The notes under the pieces are model-generated. The model worked only from the letters and a program-made list of their open reading frames with translations. It did not search any database and had not been told where the DNA came from. This document shows, one piece after another, positions 32,536 through 41,334 of a DNA stretch of 50,935 bases; positions within the stretch are counted from its first letter, which is position 1, and every line of letters starts with the position of its first letter. The stretch is from an uncultured Ruminococcus sp. (GTDB lineage: Bacteria > Bacillota > Clostridia > Oscillospirales > Ruminococcaceae): the NCBI GenBank assembly GCA_900539835.1, contig UQDR01000018.1:1-50935 (forward strand), written 5' to 3'. A program made the position numbers and the translations under genes.

Positions 32536-33253
32536 TTTCCACACCTGCCTTTTTATCAGAATCTACAACGGAATCCTCCGCCTTGTCATCAACAGATTTT
32601 GAATCATCTTCGCTTGTCAGCTTCTGAATATTATCATTATAAGCCCATCCTATCGATCCGACAATTCTCCAGCTTCCATCAACCTTTTCAAGATAAAATT
32701 CTGTCGACAAATAATTTTTTATGTTTTTGTATTTATCAGTAGAGTCATTGATTATTGCTTCTCCGTTTTCATCATAATTACCGTTAACCGTAGTTATATA
32801 ACTGCCTGAAAAATCCAGCGGGGAACCATAAAATTCACTGTATACATCATACGCTACTACTGCATAGGCCCCATTATTTCCATATTTGCTTAATGAAATA
32901 TCTTTTACTTTAATTTCGTACTTTTCAAAATATCCCGTGGGCTTCCAATCTTTAATGATTGTGTCCCAACCATCCATTAAGTCGCCTTTTTCATTTACAT
33001 AATCATCTTCATTAAACCATTCGTTATCACTTATCCAATATTTGTCCACAATGTCTTTATATGCATCCAAGGACTTTTGCTGATCTTTGATAACCTGAAC
33101 ATTAGAAATGTCATTAAGATATTGTTCAATAGTGTTTTTTATATCATCCTGACCCTTAGAAAACTGTTTATGGTCATAAACAATATAGCTGACCGTTCCC
33201 ACAACCAGAACACATCCAAGAGCAATTCCTCTGTTTATCCTCCTTATGTTCAT
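32528..33253 (-). CDS. Membrane-anchored protein of the ABC-2 operon
   Basis: The 241-aa protein has one N-terminal helix (residues about 9-26) without lipobox, an extracytoplasmic domain with a cystatin/NTF2-like look (residues about 65-205, including GYFEKYEIKVKDIS and STEFYLEKVDGSWRIVGS) and an acidic, disordered tail. The pattern EKVDGSWRIVG is common in secreted lipoproteins with an NTF2-like fold. Being translationally coupled to the ATPase it may be an accessory sensor or substrate-handling part of the transporter. That role is inference. Confidence 0.6.
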   Translation of the reverse strand: MNIRRINRGIALGCVLVVGTVSYIVYDHKQFSKGQDDIKNTIEQYLNDISNVQVIKDQQKSLDAYKDIVDKYWISDNEWFNEDDYVNEKGDLMDGWDTIIKDWKPTGYFEKYEIKVKDISLSKYGNNGAYAVVAYDVYSEFYGSPLDFSGSYITTVNGNYDENGEAIINDSTDKYKNIKNYLSTEFYLEKVDGSWRIVGSIGWAYNDNIQKLTSEDDSKSVDDKAEDSVVDSDKKAGVENE

Positions 33254-33558
33254 CTGTTTTTCCTCCTATTCTTAAGTCCATAAAAATTTATTATTCAGGA
33301 CTTTTCTATGTGATTTTCTCCACAAATACATGTTATCATAGTTTTTTGCGGAATACAACCCAATTAAGATTTGCTTAAGAATTTAATAAGAACTACCTCC
33401 GAAACCTGCTTGTTTATGTACAATTTGTAAATAATCTTATTTTTTCGTTCATAGTTGTACGTTTGCGTGCAAAAAAGTGCCGAATGAGGCTATTAGTGAG
33501 AGGACTTTTTTTATGACTGTATGAATACGGTCTGAATCACTCTGAAAGGAGGGATAAA

Positions 33559-33777
33559 ATGTCAAACGAAATTCTTGTCGCCTTGTTCTCGTTAATAGGC
33601 ACAGCTATGGGCACATTCGGAGGAATCAAGCTGACCAACTATCGCATTGAACAGCTTGAAAAGAAAGTAGATAAACATAACAATCTGATTGAACGCACCG
33701 CTGTAATAGAGAATACAATAAAAATACAAGACCATCGAATCGACGACCTTGAGCATTTTACTAAAAATGGGCAATAG
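33559..33777 (+). CDS. XhlA-like phage lysis accessory protein
   Basis: The 72-aa protein has a hydrophobic N-terminal helix (ILVALFSLIGTAMGTFGG) and a coiled-coil region (RIEQLEKKVDKHNNLIERTAV...RIDDLEHF), as in XhlA-type or tail-end proteins encoded just before phage holins. GGAGGG lies 5-8 bases before ATG. It opens a three-gene lysis cassette. The 305 bases upstream (33254-33558) hold no gene I can support and only small hairpins, such as GACTG/CGGTC near 33513-33532. Confidence 0.7.
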   Translation: MSNEILVALFSLIGTAMGTFGGIKLTNYRIEQLEKKVDKHNNLIERTAVIENTIKIQDHRIDDLEHFTKNGQ

Positions 33778-33845
33778 CTTTGAACACTCTATTTTTCAAG
33801 TGAATCACAAGCCGCCAAAACATCATATTTTTGAAAGGAATGATA

Positions 33846-34085
33846 ATGATTATGAAACAAAAGCTGATAAAATTACTTAACGTAAAAAGTATAGTTACAA
33901 TAATGATGTCCATTGTTTTTTGTATGCTATCTTTATATGGAGAAATTACCTCCGAACAGTTTATGACTGTCTTTGCCACCGTCATAGCCTTCTATTTCGG
34001 AACACAGCATCAGAAAAACTGTGACGAATCCGAAGCATTACATGAAACCAAATCAAAAGAACGGAGCAGTAAAAGTGAATTATAA
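33846..34085 (+). CDS. Phage holin
   Basis: The 79-aa protein has two hydrophobic stretches (KSIVTIMMSIVFCMLSLY and FMTVFATVIAFYFGTQH) and a charged C-terminus (KSKERSSKSE). This fits small holins, which open the membrane for the endolysin; the FYFGTQ motif recurs in clostridial phage holins. Several in-frame ATGs exist (33840, 33846, 33852); 33846 has the best spacing from AAAGGA. The gene overlaps the endolysin start by 11 bases. Confidence 0.72.
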   Translation: MIMKQKLIKLLNVKSIVTIMMSIVFCMLSLYGEITSEQFMTVFATVIAFYFGTQHQKNCDESEALHETKSKERSSKSEL

Positions 34086-34734
34086 TAAATATTTAGGAAA
34101 ACGTCTTGCTGATTTCAAAAACACAAAAATTTATAACAGCAATAACGGCATCATCGCCCAGTGCGTCTGGTATGTCCGATGCCGAGCCTTGGAAAAGTGC
34201 GGTATAAATACTGGAATTACAGGAAACGCCAACACATGGTATAATCAAGCTAAGTCAAAAAAGCTGAAGCTATCACCAATTCCCATATCTAACTCAATAG
34301 CCTGTTTCAGCAACGGTGAGTACGGACATGTCATTTTTATTGAAAATGTCTCGGATAATACTGTTTTCTACACAGAAGCAAATGCAGATAATGATAATAA
34401 ATTATCTGCCGATGACGGAATTCTGAAAAAACAAGATCTAAGCTCCTTTATAAAACGCAAAGGCTATCAGAGCTGTATATGCCTTCAATCATCCCAAGCA
34501 GAAAATAAAGAAAACTATCTTTTAATGAAAGTCACAGCAAAGGACGGCTTAAATTATCGTACTTCCTGCCGAATCTCACCCTCCACCCTTGCCGGAACTT
34601 TGAAGTACGGCACTGAAGTTAAAGTCGTAAAAGGCTGGGGTTGGACAACAGAAGGCCATATATGGTATAAAATCCTGCTGAACGGAAAATATTATTACTG
34701 CGTAAAAAACTGGCTTAAATATATAAGCGGATAA
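34075..34734 (+). CDS. CHAP-domain endolysin with SH3b
   Basis: The 219-aa protein has an N-terminal CHAP amidase/peptidase domain with catalytic Cys in IIAQCVWYVRCRALEK and His in NGEYGHVIFIENV, and a C-terminal SH3b cell-wall binding domain (KVTAKDGLNYRTSC to KNWLKYIS). It cleaves peptidoglycan after holin action. The start is GTG at 34075, 8 bases after GGAG and overlapping the holin gene; the frame is open upstream to 34021 but without a ribosome-binding site. No signal peptide, so release depends on the holin. Confidence 0.85.
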   Translation: MNYNKYLGKRLADFKNTKIYNSNNGIIAQCVWYVRCRALEKCGINTGITGNANTWYNQAKSKKLKLSPIPISNSIACFSNGEYGHVIFIENVSDNTVFYTEANADNDNKLSADDGILKKQDLSSFIKRKGYQSCICLQSSQAENKENYLLMKVTAKDGLNYRTSCRISPSTLAGTLKYGTEVKVVKGWGWTTEGHIWYKILLNGKYYYCVKNWLKYISG

Positions 34735-34746
34735 TATTTCTTCAAC

Positions 34747-34905
34747 AAGGGGCATCGCCCCGTCATTCAACATAACGACAATGCCAAACCTTTAATTTGG
34801 CATAAGTGTTAGCCCCTTAGTTTTTCAGTGGGGGACAATCCCCCACTGAAAAACTAAGTTGTCCGCCGCCTAAGGAGGCGACCGCCTTCTTAGGAAGGCG
34901 GGGAC
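34747..34905. repeat. Dense cluster of inverted repeats (REP/MITE-like or structured RNA)
   Basis: Between the lysis cassette and cpsD five hairpins are packed into 160 bases: GGGGC-atc-GCCCC (34749-34761); ATGCCAAA/TTTGGCAT (34781-34803); a perfect 20-bp stem with 3-base loop (34816-34858, first arm CTTAGTTTTTCAGTGGGGGA); CGCCT-aagg-AGGCG (34867-34880); and CCGCCTTC-ttag-GAAGGCGG (34882-34901). The last two are enclosed by GTCC/GGAC, making a three-way junction. AAGGGGC (34747) can alternatively pair with GCCCCTT (34812). It is more GC-rich than its surroundings. No coding frame is visible. Confidence 0.65.
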
Positions 34906-34980
34906 ATAAGTCGTGGTTATAATCTTAACTTCAGGCATTCAGAAAAGTGTCAAAAGCCGTTAATCTGATTATACTACATA

Positions 34981-35013
34981 AAAAAGCGGTACAATCAAAT
35001 CCTTGTACCGCTT
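34981..35013 (-). terminator. Terminator of the cpsCD operon
   Basis: AAGCGGTACAA and TTGTACCGCTT form an 11-bp stem, followed on the minus strand by a T run. Confidence 0.8.
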
Positions 35014-35031
35014 AGCTGTCATATATTTTTA

Positions 35032-35787
35032 TTACTCCCAAGAATCGCCTTGAGCCTTTTCACCGTAAGAATAATCAGCACTATAACTATATTTATACTT
35101 ATATTTATATTTAGAATTATACTTGCCGGTGCTCATATCAACACTTGTTAACACAACTCCGAGAACTGCGTCTTCTGCAACATTAACAGCTTCAATAGCA
35201 TGCTCCAATGCGTCAAGAGGAGTTGAACCCTGCATTGCAACCAATACTATTCCGGCTATATATTTTAACAGAGTCAATGTATCTGTTACAATGTTAATCG
35301 GCGGTGTGTCAATTATGATATAATCATAATATTTTGAAAGCTCCTCAAGAAGAACTCTCATATTCTCTGAACCCAGCATTTCTGATGGATTTGGAGGAAT
35401 CGGGCCACAGGTAACAATATCCAGCCCCGGAATAATATCTTCATTAAGTACTTCCTTAAATGAATGAAGTCCACCTAAAAGCGTTGAAAGACCGAACTTG
35501 TTTTTAAGCTTGAAGATTTTATGCTGAACAGGCTTTCTGAGGTCTGCGTCAATAAGAAGAACCTTTGCGTCAGCCTGAGCTAAAGTTATCGCTGTGTTAG
35601 CTGCTGTTGTAGATTTTCCTTCACTGGCAAGAGAGCTTGATACTGCAAAAATTTTATTTGGCTTCTGTGAAAGTGAAAATATCAAATTAGTTCTAAGCGT
35701 TTTAAATGCTTCAGTCACCTGAAAAGGCACATTTTTATCCAACAAAGTGAGTGTATGACTATGTAATGTTTTTTTCTTTTTTCTCAT
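35032..35787 (-). CDS. CpsD/CapB-type tyrosine autokinase
   Basis: The 251-aa BY-kinase controls polysaccharide polymerisation and export. It shows Walker A SSLASEGKSTTAAN (about residues 51-64), Walker A' VLLIDADLRKP and Walker B YIIIDTPP. A C-terminal Tyr cluster (nine Tyr among the last 30 residues, as YKYKYKYSYS) is the site of autophosphorylation in this family. It overlaps cpsC by 4 bases (ATGA). No glycosyltransferase genes are near, so the polymer it serves is unknown. Confidence 0.9.
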   Translation of the reverse strand: MRKKKKTLHSHTLTLLDKNVPFQVTEAFKTLRTNLIFSLSQKPNKIFAVSSSLASEGKSTTAANTAITLAQADAKVLLIDADLRKPVQHKIFKLKNKFGLSTLLGGLHSFKEVLNEDIIPGLDIVTCGPIPPNPSEMLGSENMRVLLEELSKYYDYIIIDTPPINIVTDTLTLLKYIAGIVLVAMQGSTPLDALEHAIEAVNVAEDAVLGVVLTSVDMSTGKYNSKYKYKYKYSYSADYSYGEKAQGDSWE

Positions 35788-36539
35788 GATTTATACACTC
35801 CTTTCTTATTTTTAATATCAAAGTTTGGAATTTCAGCTAATATCGGAACATCAAATTTCTCTCTGATATCTGAAGAAGACATAACCTTGTTATTGAAATA
35901 TATAAGGATTATAACAAGCGCCATTGAACCGATAATTCCCACCAAAATACCCATTACTGTAATTTTCTTCACGTTTGGTGAAGACGGTGCAGTCGGAACC
36001 TTAGGTGCGCTGATCTCCTCAACAGAACCGGCTTTAGTTACTCTTCTCAAAACGTCAGGTGCAACCTCAACCATATAGTTACATATATCAGCAGCAATCT
36101 GAGGAATTTGAGTTGTCGCACTAATCTGAAGAACTTCCGATTCATTTACTGACGCAATTGACACGCAGCCTTTAATATAAGAAGGAGAAACTCTGAGATT
36201 TCCTTTTTCATCAGGTTCAAGAGGAATATTGGCCTTTTCCAGTTCTTCTGCTTCATATTCTTCCATAAATTTATCGGCAACTCTCTCATAAACAGAATTA
36301 TCGCCAAGAATAATTATGTAAGTTTCCGCAAGAGTTCTTGCTGTTGTAAGTTCAGTTGTCGTAGTAGTTCCCGTGCCTGTATTTGCCGAACTTTTTACAT
36401 AAATCTTAACGGATGTAGCGTATTTTATGGGCATAAGAAAGTCAGCAACGCAAAATGCTGCCACACCGCCGATAATCGCCATGATTATAATAAATTTTAT
36501 TTTTGCAAGTATTATTGCAATCAAGTCCTGAATTGTCAT
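35784..36539 (-). CDS. CpsC/Wzz-type chain-length and kinase-activator protein
   Basis: The 251-aa membrane protein has a Wzz domain: N-terminal helix (IKFIIIMAIIGGVAAFCV), an extracytoplasmic region with YATSVKIYVKSS, and a second helix near the C-terminus (VMGILVGIIGSMALVIILIYF) followed by a short cytosolic tail that activates the BY-kinase. It is coupled to cpsD by ATGA. A TATAAT lies upstream near 36560 but the matching -35 is unclear. Confidence 0.88.
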   Translation of the reverse strand: MTIQDLIAIILAKIKFIIIMAIIGGVAAFCVADFLMPIKYATSVKIYVKSSANTGTGTTTTTELTTARTLAETYIIILGDNSVYERVADKFMEEYEAEELEKANIPLEPDEKGNLRVSPSYIKGCVSIASVNESEVLQISATTQIPQIAADICNYMVEVAPDVLRRVTKAGSVEEISAPKVPTAPSSPNVKKITVMGILVGIIGSMALVIILIYFNNKVMSSSDIREKFDVPILAEIPNFDIKNKKGVYKS

Positions 36540-36689
36540 GATTTATCTCCTAACTATTATATTTACATTCCGAAATTTCAACACAATATAACGAATTAAT
36601 TATAATACATTTTTATTAAATTGTCAACATAATTTTCAAGTGATTTTAATCCATAAAAAGACTCTAAATAAAGTCGAAATTGACACTTC

Positions 36690-37325
36690 TTACTCCGCCT
36701 TAAGCAGCTCTTCCATAACCCATCCTGAAGTGCCCTTATATGTAACATAAATCCACCCGTCCTTGTCTGTTTTGGTTTTTGCAGTACCATAAACAGTTGT
36801 TCCGTCCGGTATTTTCAGCTGAACCTCATATTTTTTACTCGGTCCGTATCTTAAATTAAGATATGTTGTATCAGATGTGACTTTATATTTTTTCTTGCTT
36901 TTAAACTTTTCACTGATAGTGGGAGCATGAAGTTTATCAGCAGCGAAAGAAGTTTCTTTTGTTGTTTTTGTAGTTTTAGATGATTTGGCCGCACTTTTTT
37001 TAGTTGTAGTTTCTTTTGTTGTAGTAAACCAAGTGGTTGTAGTCGTGGCAATAATATCCGGATCCGGTTCATCGGGGACAGGGTTTTCCAATCTGCCTGC
37101 CGATTCCTCACGGGTGGTAGTAAAGCCGTTTAATTCTTCATCTGCTCCGTCAGCGTCAATAGCATATCTTCCTGTTTGCGTTGTTTCAATATATCTGTCG
37201 CCCTTTGAAACAGGCTCTGATGATTCAGTCGAGCTGTCAGCTTCAAGCATATTGCAGCCTGAAGATATGGCAGAAAAAATAAACACCGCTGACAAAATAA
37301 GACTGTTTTTTAAAAACTCTTTCAT
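36690..37325 (-). CDS. SH3-domain lipoprotein with Thr/Lys-rich linker
   Basis: The 211-aa protein has a lipoprotein signal peptide (lipobox SSGC, Cys at about 24), a long low-complexity Thr, Lys and Ser linker (residues about 90-130), and a C-terminal SH3b domain (VTSDTTYLNLRYGPSKKYE to GTSGWVMEELL). SH3b domains bind cell wall. Start ATG 37325 has GAGGGTGA 5 bases upstream. The gene lies 13 bases after the amidohydrolase gene, possibly in one transcript; a functional link is not evident. Confidence 0.8.
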   Translation of the reverse strand: MKEFLKNSLILSAVFIFSAISSGCNMLEADSSTESSEPVSKGDRYIETTQTGRYAIDADGADEELNGFTTTREESAGRLENPVPDEPDPDIIATTTTTWFTTTKETTTKKSAAKSSKTTKTTKETSFAADKLHAPTISEKFKSKKKYKVTSDTTYLNLRYGPSKKYEVQLKIPDGTTVYGTAKTKTDKDGWIYVTYKGTSGWVMEELLKAE

Positions 37326-37337
37326 TCTTATCACCCT

Positions 37338-38135
37338 CTAAGCTTTCATTCCAAGCAATCTAAGAGCATTTCCGCCCAATATCTTTTCCTTTTTATCATC
37401 TGATATATTAAGAGACAAAATCTTTTCTTTTAGCTTTGCTGAGCTTTCCCAAGGACAATCGCTTGCAAAAAGAATTCTCTCAGCACCGTGCTTGTTTATG
37501 ATTTTTTCCATAAGCCTGCTGTCACATTCCATAGAGAATGCCGTATCGAAATAAAGCTCTCCGTCAAGGCCTGCAAGAATATCATACACCTGCTGCCATT
37601 GCTGATTTCCTCCGAGGTGAGCCAACACCATCTTCATATGTTTATGGCGTTTACATACATTTACTGATCTTTCAGGAGGGCAATGGATCAAGTCAGGAGA
37701 TATACAATCAAAACCGGCATGGAACACCACAGGAAGCCCCAGTCTTTCAATTTCTTCATAGACAGGCTCAAGCTTTTCCTCATCAACCATAAAGCCCTGA
37801 TAATCAGGATGAAGCTTTACTCCATGCAGTCCTCTATCTTTAATCTTTTCAAGCTCATCCAAAGCGTCCTCTCCTTCAGGGTGAACGCTTCCGAAGGATA
37901 TAATTCTGTCTCCGTCCTGCTGAGCTGCCCAATCATTTATTATTTTATGCTGAGAAGGCTTGGTTGCTATCGGCAAGAGCACTCCTTTATCAACGCCCCA
38001 TCGGTCAAAGCAATTGATTGTTTCATCTATAAGCCCATAAGTATATGGTTTTATTTTTGCGGTTTCAGCCAGCTTGCTTACAGCTTTTTCCGCAATTTTA
38101 GGATTAAAAGCATGCACATGAAAATCTATTGTCAT
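37338..38135 (-). CDS. Amidohydrolase-family metal-dependent hydrolase
   Basis: The 265-aa TIM-barrel protein belongs to the amidohydrolase-2 (PF04909) group. The metal-binding motifs are present: DFHVHAF at the start, GLHGVKLHPDYQG with the possible carboxylated Lys or substrate contact, VVFHAGFD, LAHLGG and FASDCPWES. Members include decarboxylases and hydrolases; the substrate cannot be read from the sequence. It starts a unit with the SH3 lipoprotein. Confidence 0.85.
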   Translation of the reverse strand: MTIDFHVHAFNPKIAEKAVSKLAETAKIKPYTYGLIDETINCFDRWGVDKGVLLPIATKPSQHKIINDWAAQQDGDRIISFGSVHPEGEDALDELEKIKDRGLHGVKLHPDYQGFMVDEEKLEPVYEEIERLGLPVVFHAGFDCISPDLIHCPPERSVNVCKRHKHMKMVLAHLGGNQQWQQVYDILAGLDGELYFDTAFSMECDSRLMEKIINKHGAERILFASDCPWESSAKLKEKILSLNISDDKKEKILGGNALRLLGMKA

Positions 38136-38234
38136 ATTTTAAATTCCGCTCCTCCGGAACGTACTCCTTTCACATTAAGTCATTCTTCATTTAATTATAC
38201 CACTTTTTTTATTTCTTTTCAATAGCATCACCTC

Positions 38235-38263
38235 TTGAAAGTCGCTGAAAAACATGGTATAAT
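38235..38263 (+). promoter_or_regulatory. Promoter of the membrane-protein-acpS-nnr operon
   Basis: TTGAAA and a perfect TATAAT are 17 bases apart. A palindrome, TTTACGTAAA, lies downstream at about 38279-38288 in the leader and may be an operator. Confidence 0.7.
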
Positions 38264-38343
38264 AACTGTAAACAAATTATTTACGTAAATTGAGGTATGA
38301 ATTAAATCAAAAAAATTCGGGACATTGAAAGAAAGGATTAATT

Positions 38344-38856
38344 ATGGATACTTTTAAGGAACAACTTGTGAGAAAACTGCCTGAAAAAAACGATCAGATA
38401 AAAAAGCTTCTTATTATTTTTGCTTCTTGTCTGCTTGCTGTTTTTTGTTTTCTGTTTTTTATGGGTTCAAGCTTATCTATTTTTGGAGTAGTTCTTGCCG
38501 GAGGAGTTATTTACGGCGGATATTATCTTATTACAAATCTTATTGTGGAATATGAATATATTCTTACTAACGGAGAACTTGATATTGATAAAATTGTAGC
38601 TCAGCGTTCAAGAAAAAGACTTGCCACACTGAAGTTGGCTTCTGCTGTTGAATTCGGCACTGCTGATGGAAATCTCAGAGTTTCTCCGAATGAAACTCTT
38701 ATTCAGGCATCAGGAAATGATGCAAATCAGGATGATTATTTCATTCGCCTTAATCATCCGTCTTTGGGAAATACAATTTTGATTTTTACTCCCAGCGAAG
38801 AAATGCTTGAGCTTGTTAAAAACTGTCTGCCAAGAAACCTCAGAAACGGGAGATAG
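38344..38856 (+). CDS. Two-helix membrane protein (DUF6106-like)
   Basis: The 170-aa protein has two hydrophobic helices (residues about 22-40 and 47-65), then a cytosolic domain with YILTNGELDIDKIVAQRSRKRLATL and a C-terminal GNTILIFTPSEEMLELV, reminiscent of PH-like domains. I associate it with a conserved family of Oscillospiraceae (DUF6106), with moderate certainty. It lies 2 bases before acpS in the same operon. Confidence 0.65.
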   Translation: MDTFKEQLVRKLPEKNDQIKKLLIIFASCLLAVFCFLFFMGSSLSIFGVVLAGGVIYGGYYLITNLIVEYEYILTNGELDIDKIVAQRSRKRLATLKLASAVEFGTADGNLRVSPNETLIQASGNDANQDDYFIRLNHPSLGNTILIFTPSEEMLELVKNCLPRNLRNGR

Positions 38857-38858
38857 GC

Positions 38859-39224
38859 ATGTTCAAAGTAGGAATTGATTTGGTTGAAATCACGAGAATC
38901 AAAAAAAGCGTTGAAAATCAAAGATTTATAGAAAGGGTTTTCTCTAAAAAAGAGATCGCCCTTTTTTCAGCAAAAGGTTCTGCATTTCAATCAATGGCGG
39001 GAAACTGGGCCGCAAAGGAAGCTTTTTCAAAATCGTTAGGAACGGGAGTATCAGGATTTTCTCTTAACGAAGTTTCTATTTTGCGGGATGAAAAAGGTGC
39101 TCCTTTCATTGAACTAACGGGAAAGGCTTTGAGGTTAGCAGAAGGTTATGAATTTTCAGTCAGCATTACTCACACTGACGATCTCGCTCAAGCTGTTGTT
39201 ATAGCTTACAGGAAAGGAGAATGA
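38859..39224 (+). CDS. acpS: Holo-[acyl-carrier-protein] synthase
   Basis: AcpS transfers phosphopantetheine from CoA to acyl carrier protein. The 121-aa protein has the usual length and motifs: VGIDLVEITRIKKSVE at the N-terminus, FSKKEIALF, WAAKEAFSKSLGTG (about residues 48-61) and VSITHTDDLAQAVVIA. It sits between a membrane protein and nnr, an order common in Firmicutes. Confidence 0.95.
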   Translation: MFKVGIDLVEITRIKKSVENQRFIERVFSKKEIALFSAKGSAFQSMAGNWAAKEAFSKSLGTGVSGFSLNEVSILRDEKGAPFIELTGKALRLAEGYEFSVSITHTDDLAQAVVIAYRKGE

Positions 39225-39227
39225 CAT

Positions 39228-40763
39228 ATGGACAGGATAGTTACTCCTAAGCAAATGGCAGAAGCTGAACAGGCATCGGTTAAACTCGGAGTATCCTTAG
39301 AGGAACTGATGGGCAATGCAGGGGAGGCGCTTGCTAAAGAAATATTATCTTTAGCACACTCAAAAATGCTGGATAAGGTTGTTATTCTTAGCGGTAATGG
39401 AAACAACGGCGGCGACGGTTTTGTCTGTGCTGAATTTCTTGCAGAAGCAGGAGTTATTTCCACTGTTATTTTAATGTGCGGAAAACCCAAGACAGAGCTT
39501 TCAAAAGCAGCTTTTGAAAGGCTTGATAAAAAAATAAATGTAATTGACAAAAGCTCCTGTGAATTTAATGATATAATAAACCGTGCGGATATTATAGCAG
39601 ACTGTGTTTTCGGCACAGGATTTCATGGCGAAATCAAATCCGAGCTTTTACCCTATTTTGATGATATTCAAAAGGCACAGGCTTATAAAATAGCATGTGA
39701 TTGCCCTTCGGGAATAAATTGTTTAAACGGACAGATATCAGCCGGCACTGTCAAATGCCATAAAACTATCACTTTTCACTGTTCAAAGACAGGATTGCAA
39801 TTTCATCCTGCTAAAGACTATTGCGGTGAAATCGCTGTATCTTCTATCGGGATCCCCAATGGATGGGATAACGGTCTGACTTTTTCCATAAGTCAGGTTA
39901 GTAAACCGGAAATTAAAAAATTCCTTCCGTTACGAAACCGAAACAGCCACAAGGGCACATACGGAAAGCTAATGGTTATTTGCGGATGTGAGCAATATAT
40001 GGGGGCGGCGGCTTTATGTGCAAAGTCGGCTTTAAGAAGCGGTGTGGGAATTGTTAATTTATGCACGCCTACGACGGTTGCACAGTCCCTTGTTTCTGCC
40101 ATGCCTGAATGCACATTTACGGCTTTAAAAGCTGATGAAAACGGATTCAGCACTGCTGAGAACGTATCAATGATTATCGAACGCTCAAAGGATTGCTCGG
40201 CTATAGTGATTGGTTGTGGATTAGGTGTTACTAAAGGAACAAAGACATTAGTTTATGAAGTAATCAAGAAGGCTAAATGTCCGATTATCGTTGACGCTGA
40301 CGGAATAAACTGCCTGTCTGAGCATATAGATATATTAGAAGAAAAACAGGCGGAAGTTATTCTCACACCTCACCCTGCTGAGCTTGCAAGGCTTTGCGGT
40401 ATATCCACCGATGAAGTGCTGTCTGACAGGATAAAATATGCACTGACGCTTGCAAAAAAATACAAAGTAACCGTACATGCAAAGGGGACTCAGACGATAA
40501 CGGCCGGAGCTGACGGAAACTGTTTTATTACAGATTTCGGCAACACTGCTTTATCAAAGGGCGGTTCGGGTGATATGCTTTGCGGACTGATAGGATCATT
40601 TCGGGCACAGGGTGTTCTTTCTGAAAGCGCATGTCTTTTAGCAAGCTGTTTATTGGGAAGCACTGCTGAACGTCTTGCAGAGGATCAATCGGAGCGAGGT
40701 ATTATTGCCAGCGATATAATTTCCTGCATACCGCAGGAATTAAAAAGCTGGGAAACGGAATAA
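39228..40763 (+). CDS. nnrDE: Bifunctional NAD(P)HX epimerase / dehydratase
   Basis: The 511-aa enzyme repairs hydrated NADH and NADPH. The N-terminal YjeF epimerase domain (residues about 1-210) has VILSGNGNNGGDGFVCAEFL and IADCVFGTGFHG; the C-terminal ADP-dependent dehydratase domain (about 225-505) has HKGTYGKLMVICG, TPHPAELARL and NTALSKGGSGDMLCG. Length is typical of the fused form. It follows acpS by 3 bases. Confidence 0.95.
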   Translation: MDRIVTPKQMAEAEQASVKLGVSLEELMGNAGEALAKEILSLAHSKMLDKVVILSGNGNNGGDGFVCAEFLAEAGVISTVILMCGKPKTELSKAAFERLDKKINVIDKSSCEFNDIINRADIIADCVFGTGFHGEIKSELLPYFDDIQKAQAYKIACDCPSGINCLNGQISAGTVKCHKTITFHCSKTGLQFHPAKDYCGEIAVSSIGIPNGWDNGLTFSISQVSKPEIKKFLPLRNRNSHKGTYGKLMVICGCEQYMGAAALCAKSALRSGVGIVNLCTPTTVAQSLVSAMPECTFTALKADENGFSTAENVSMIIERSKDCSAIVIGCGLGVTKGTKTLVYEVIKKAKCPIIVDADGINCLSEHIDILEEKQAEVILTPHPAELARLCGISTDEVLSDRIKYALTLAKKYKVTVHAKGTQTITAGADGNCFITDFGNTALSKGGSGDMLCGLIGSFRAQGVLSESACLLASCLLGSTAERLAEDQSERGIIASDIISCIPQELKSWETE

Positions 40764-40832
40764 TCTCTGTAATTAAGCTGTCTTTCTTCGTTTTCAGACG
40801 TAGAGAGGCAGTATTTTTTTGGAGGGATACAT

Positions 40833-41330
40833 ATGAAGCTAAAAAAAATCACGGCATTTTCAGCCGCAGTCAGCTCTTTTATTTTTATCTTTTCTTCCTG
40901 CGGTAAATCAGAATGCAAACCAATTGAACTAGAAGGAAGCTATAGGTGTCATGCAGAAATGACGCAAGGCGAAACGACCTATTCAGCAGATTTAGAACGT
41001 GCAGACGGGGCGGGTTGGAAAGCTGTTTTTACTGCTCCTGAAACAATCGAGGGAATGGAGATATCGCTTTTTAATGACAGCTGCACATTGAACTTCAAGG
41101 AATTAAGCTACACTTCGTCAAGAGAAGAGCTTCCTCAATTCGGCATATTGGATTTAGTCACCTCGGCTTTAGATCAATGTGCCAAACGCCAAGGCATGGA
41201 ATGTGTAAAAGAGGGTGACACTGTTACACAAAAGGGTGAGATAAGAGGACTGGAGTTTCAAGCAGAATTCAAAGAAAACAAGCCGATATCACTTGAGATT
41301 CCTGACCAACTGAAAGTAGAATTCTCCTGA
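40833..41330 (+). CDS. Small lipoprotein, LolA-like fold possible
   Basis: The 165-aa protein has a lipoprotein signal peptide (IFSSCGKS, Cys at 23). The remainder is predicted beta-rich: EGSYRCHAEMTQGETTYSADL, AVFTAPETIEGMEISL and VTQKGEIRGLEFQAEF, like the repeated strands of LolA/LolB-fold lipoproteins. Function unknown. GGAGGG lies 7 bases before ATG. It follows nnr by about 70 bases and ends at a bidirectional terminator. Confidence 0.7.
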   Translation: MKLKKITAFSAAVSSFIFIFSSCGKSECKPIELEGSYRCHAEMTQGETTYSADLERADGAGWKAVFTAPETIEGMEISLFNDSCTLNFKELSYTSSREELPQFGILDLVTSALDQCAKRQGMECVKEGDTVTQKGEIRGLEFQAEFKENKPISLEIPDQLKVEFS

Positions 41331-41334
41331 CAAA

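Noticed and set aside
34741..34910. Ordinary terminator of the endolysin gene
   Set aside because: Several hairpins lack a following T tract and the structure is far larger than needed.
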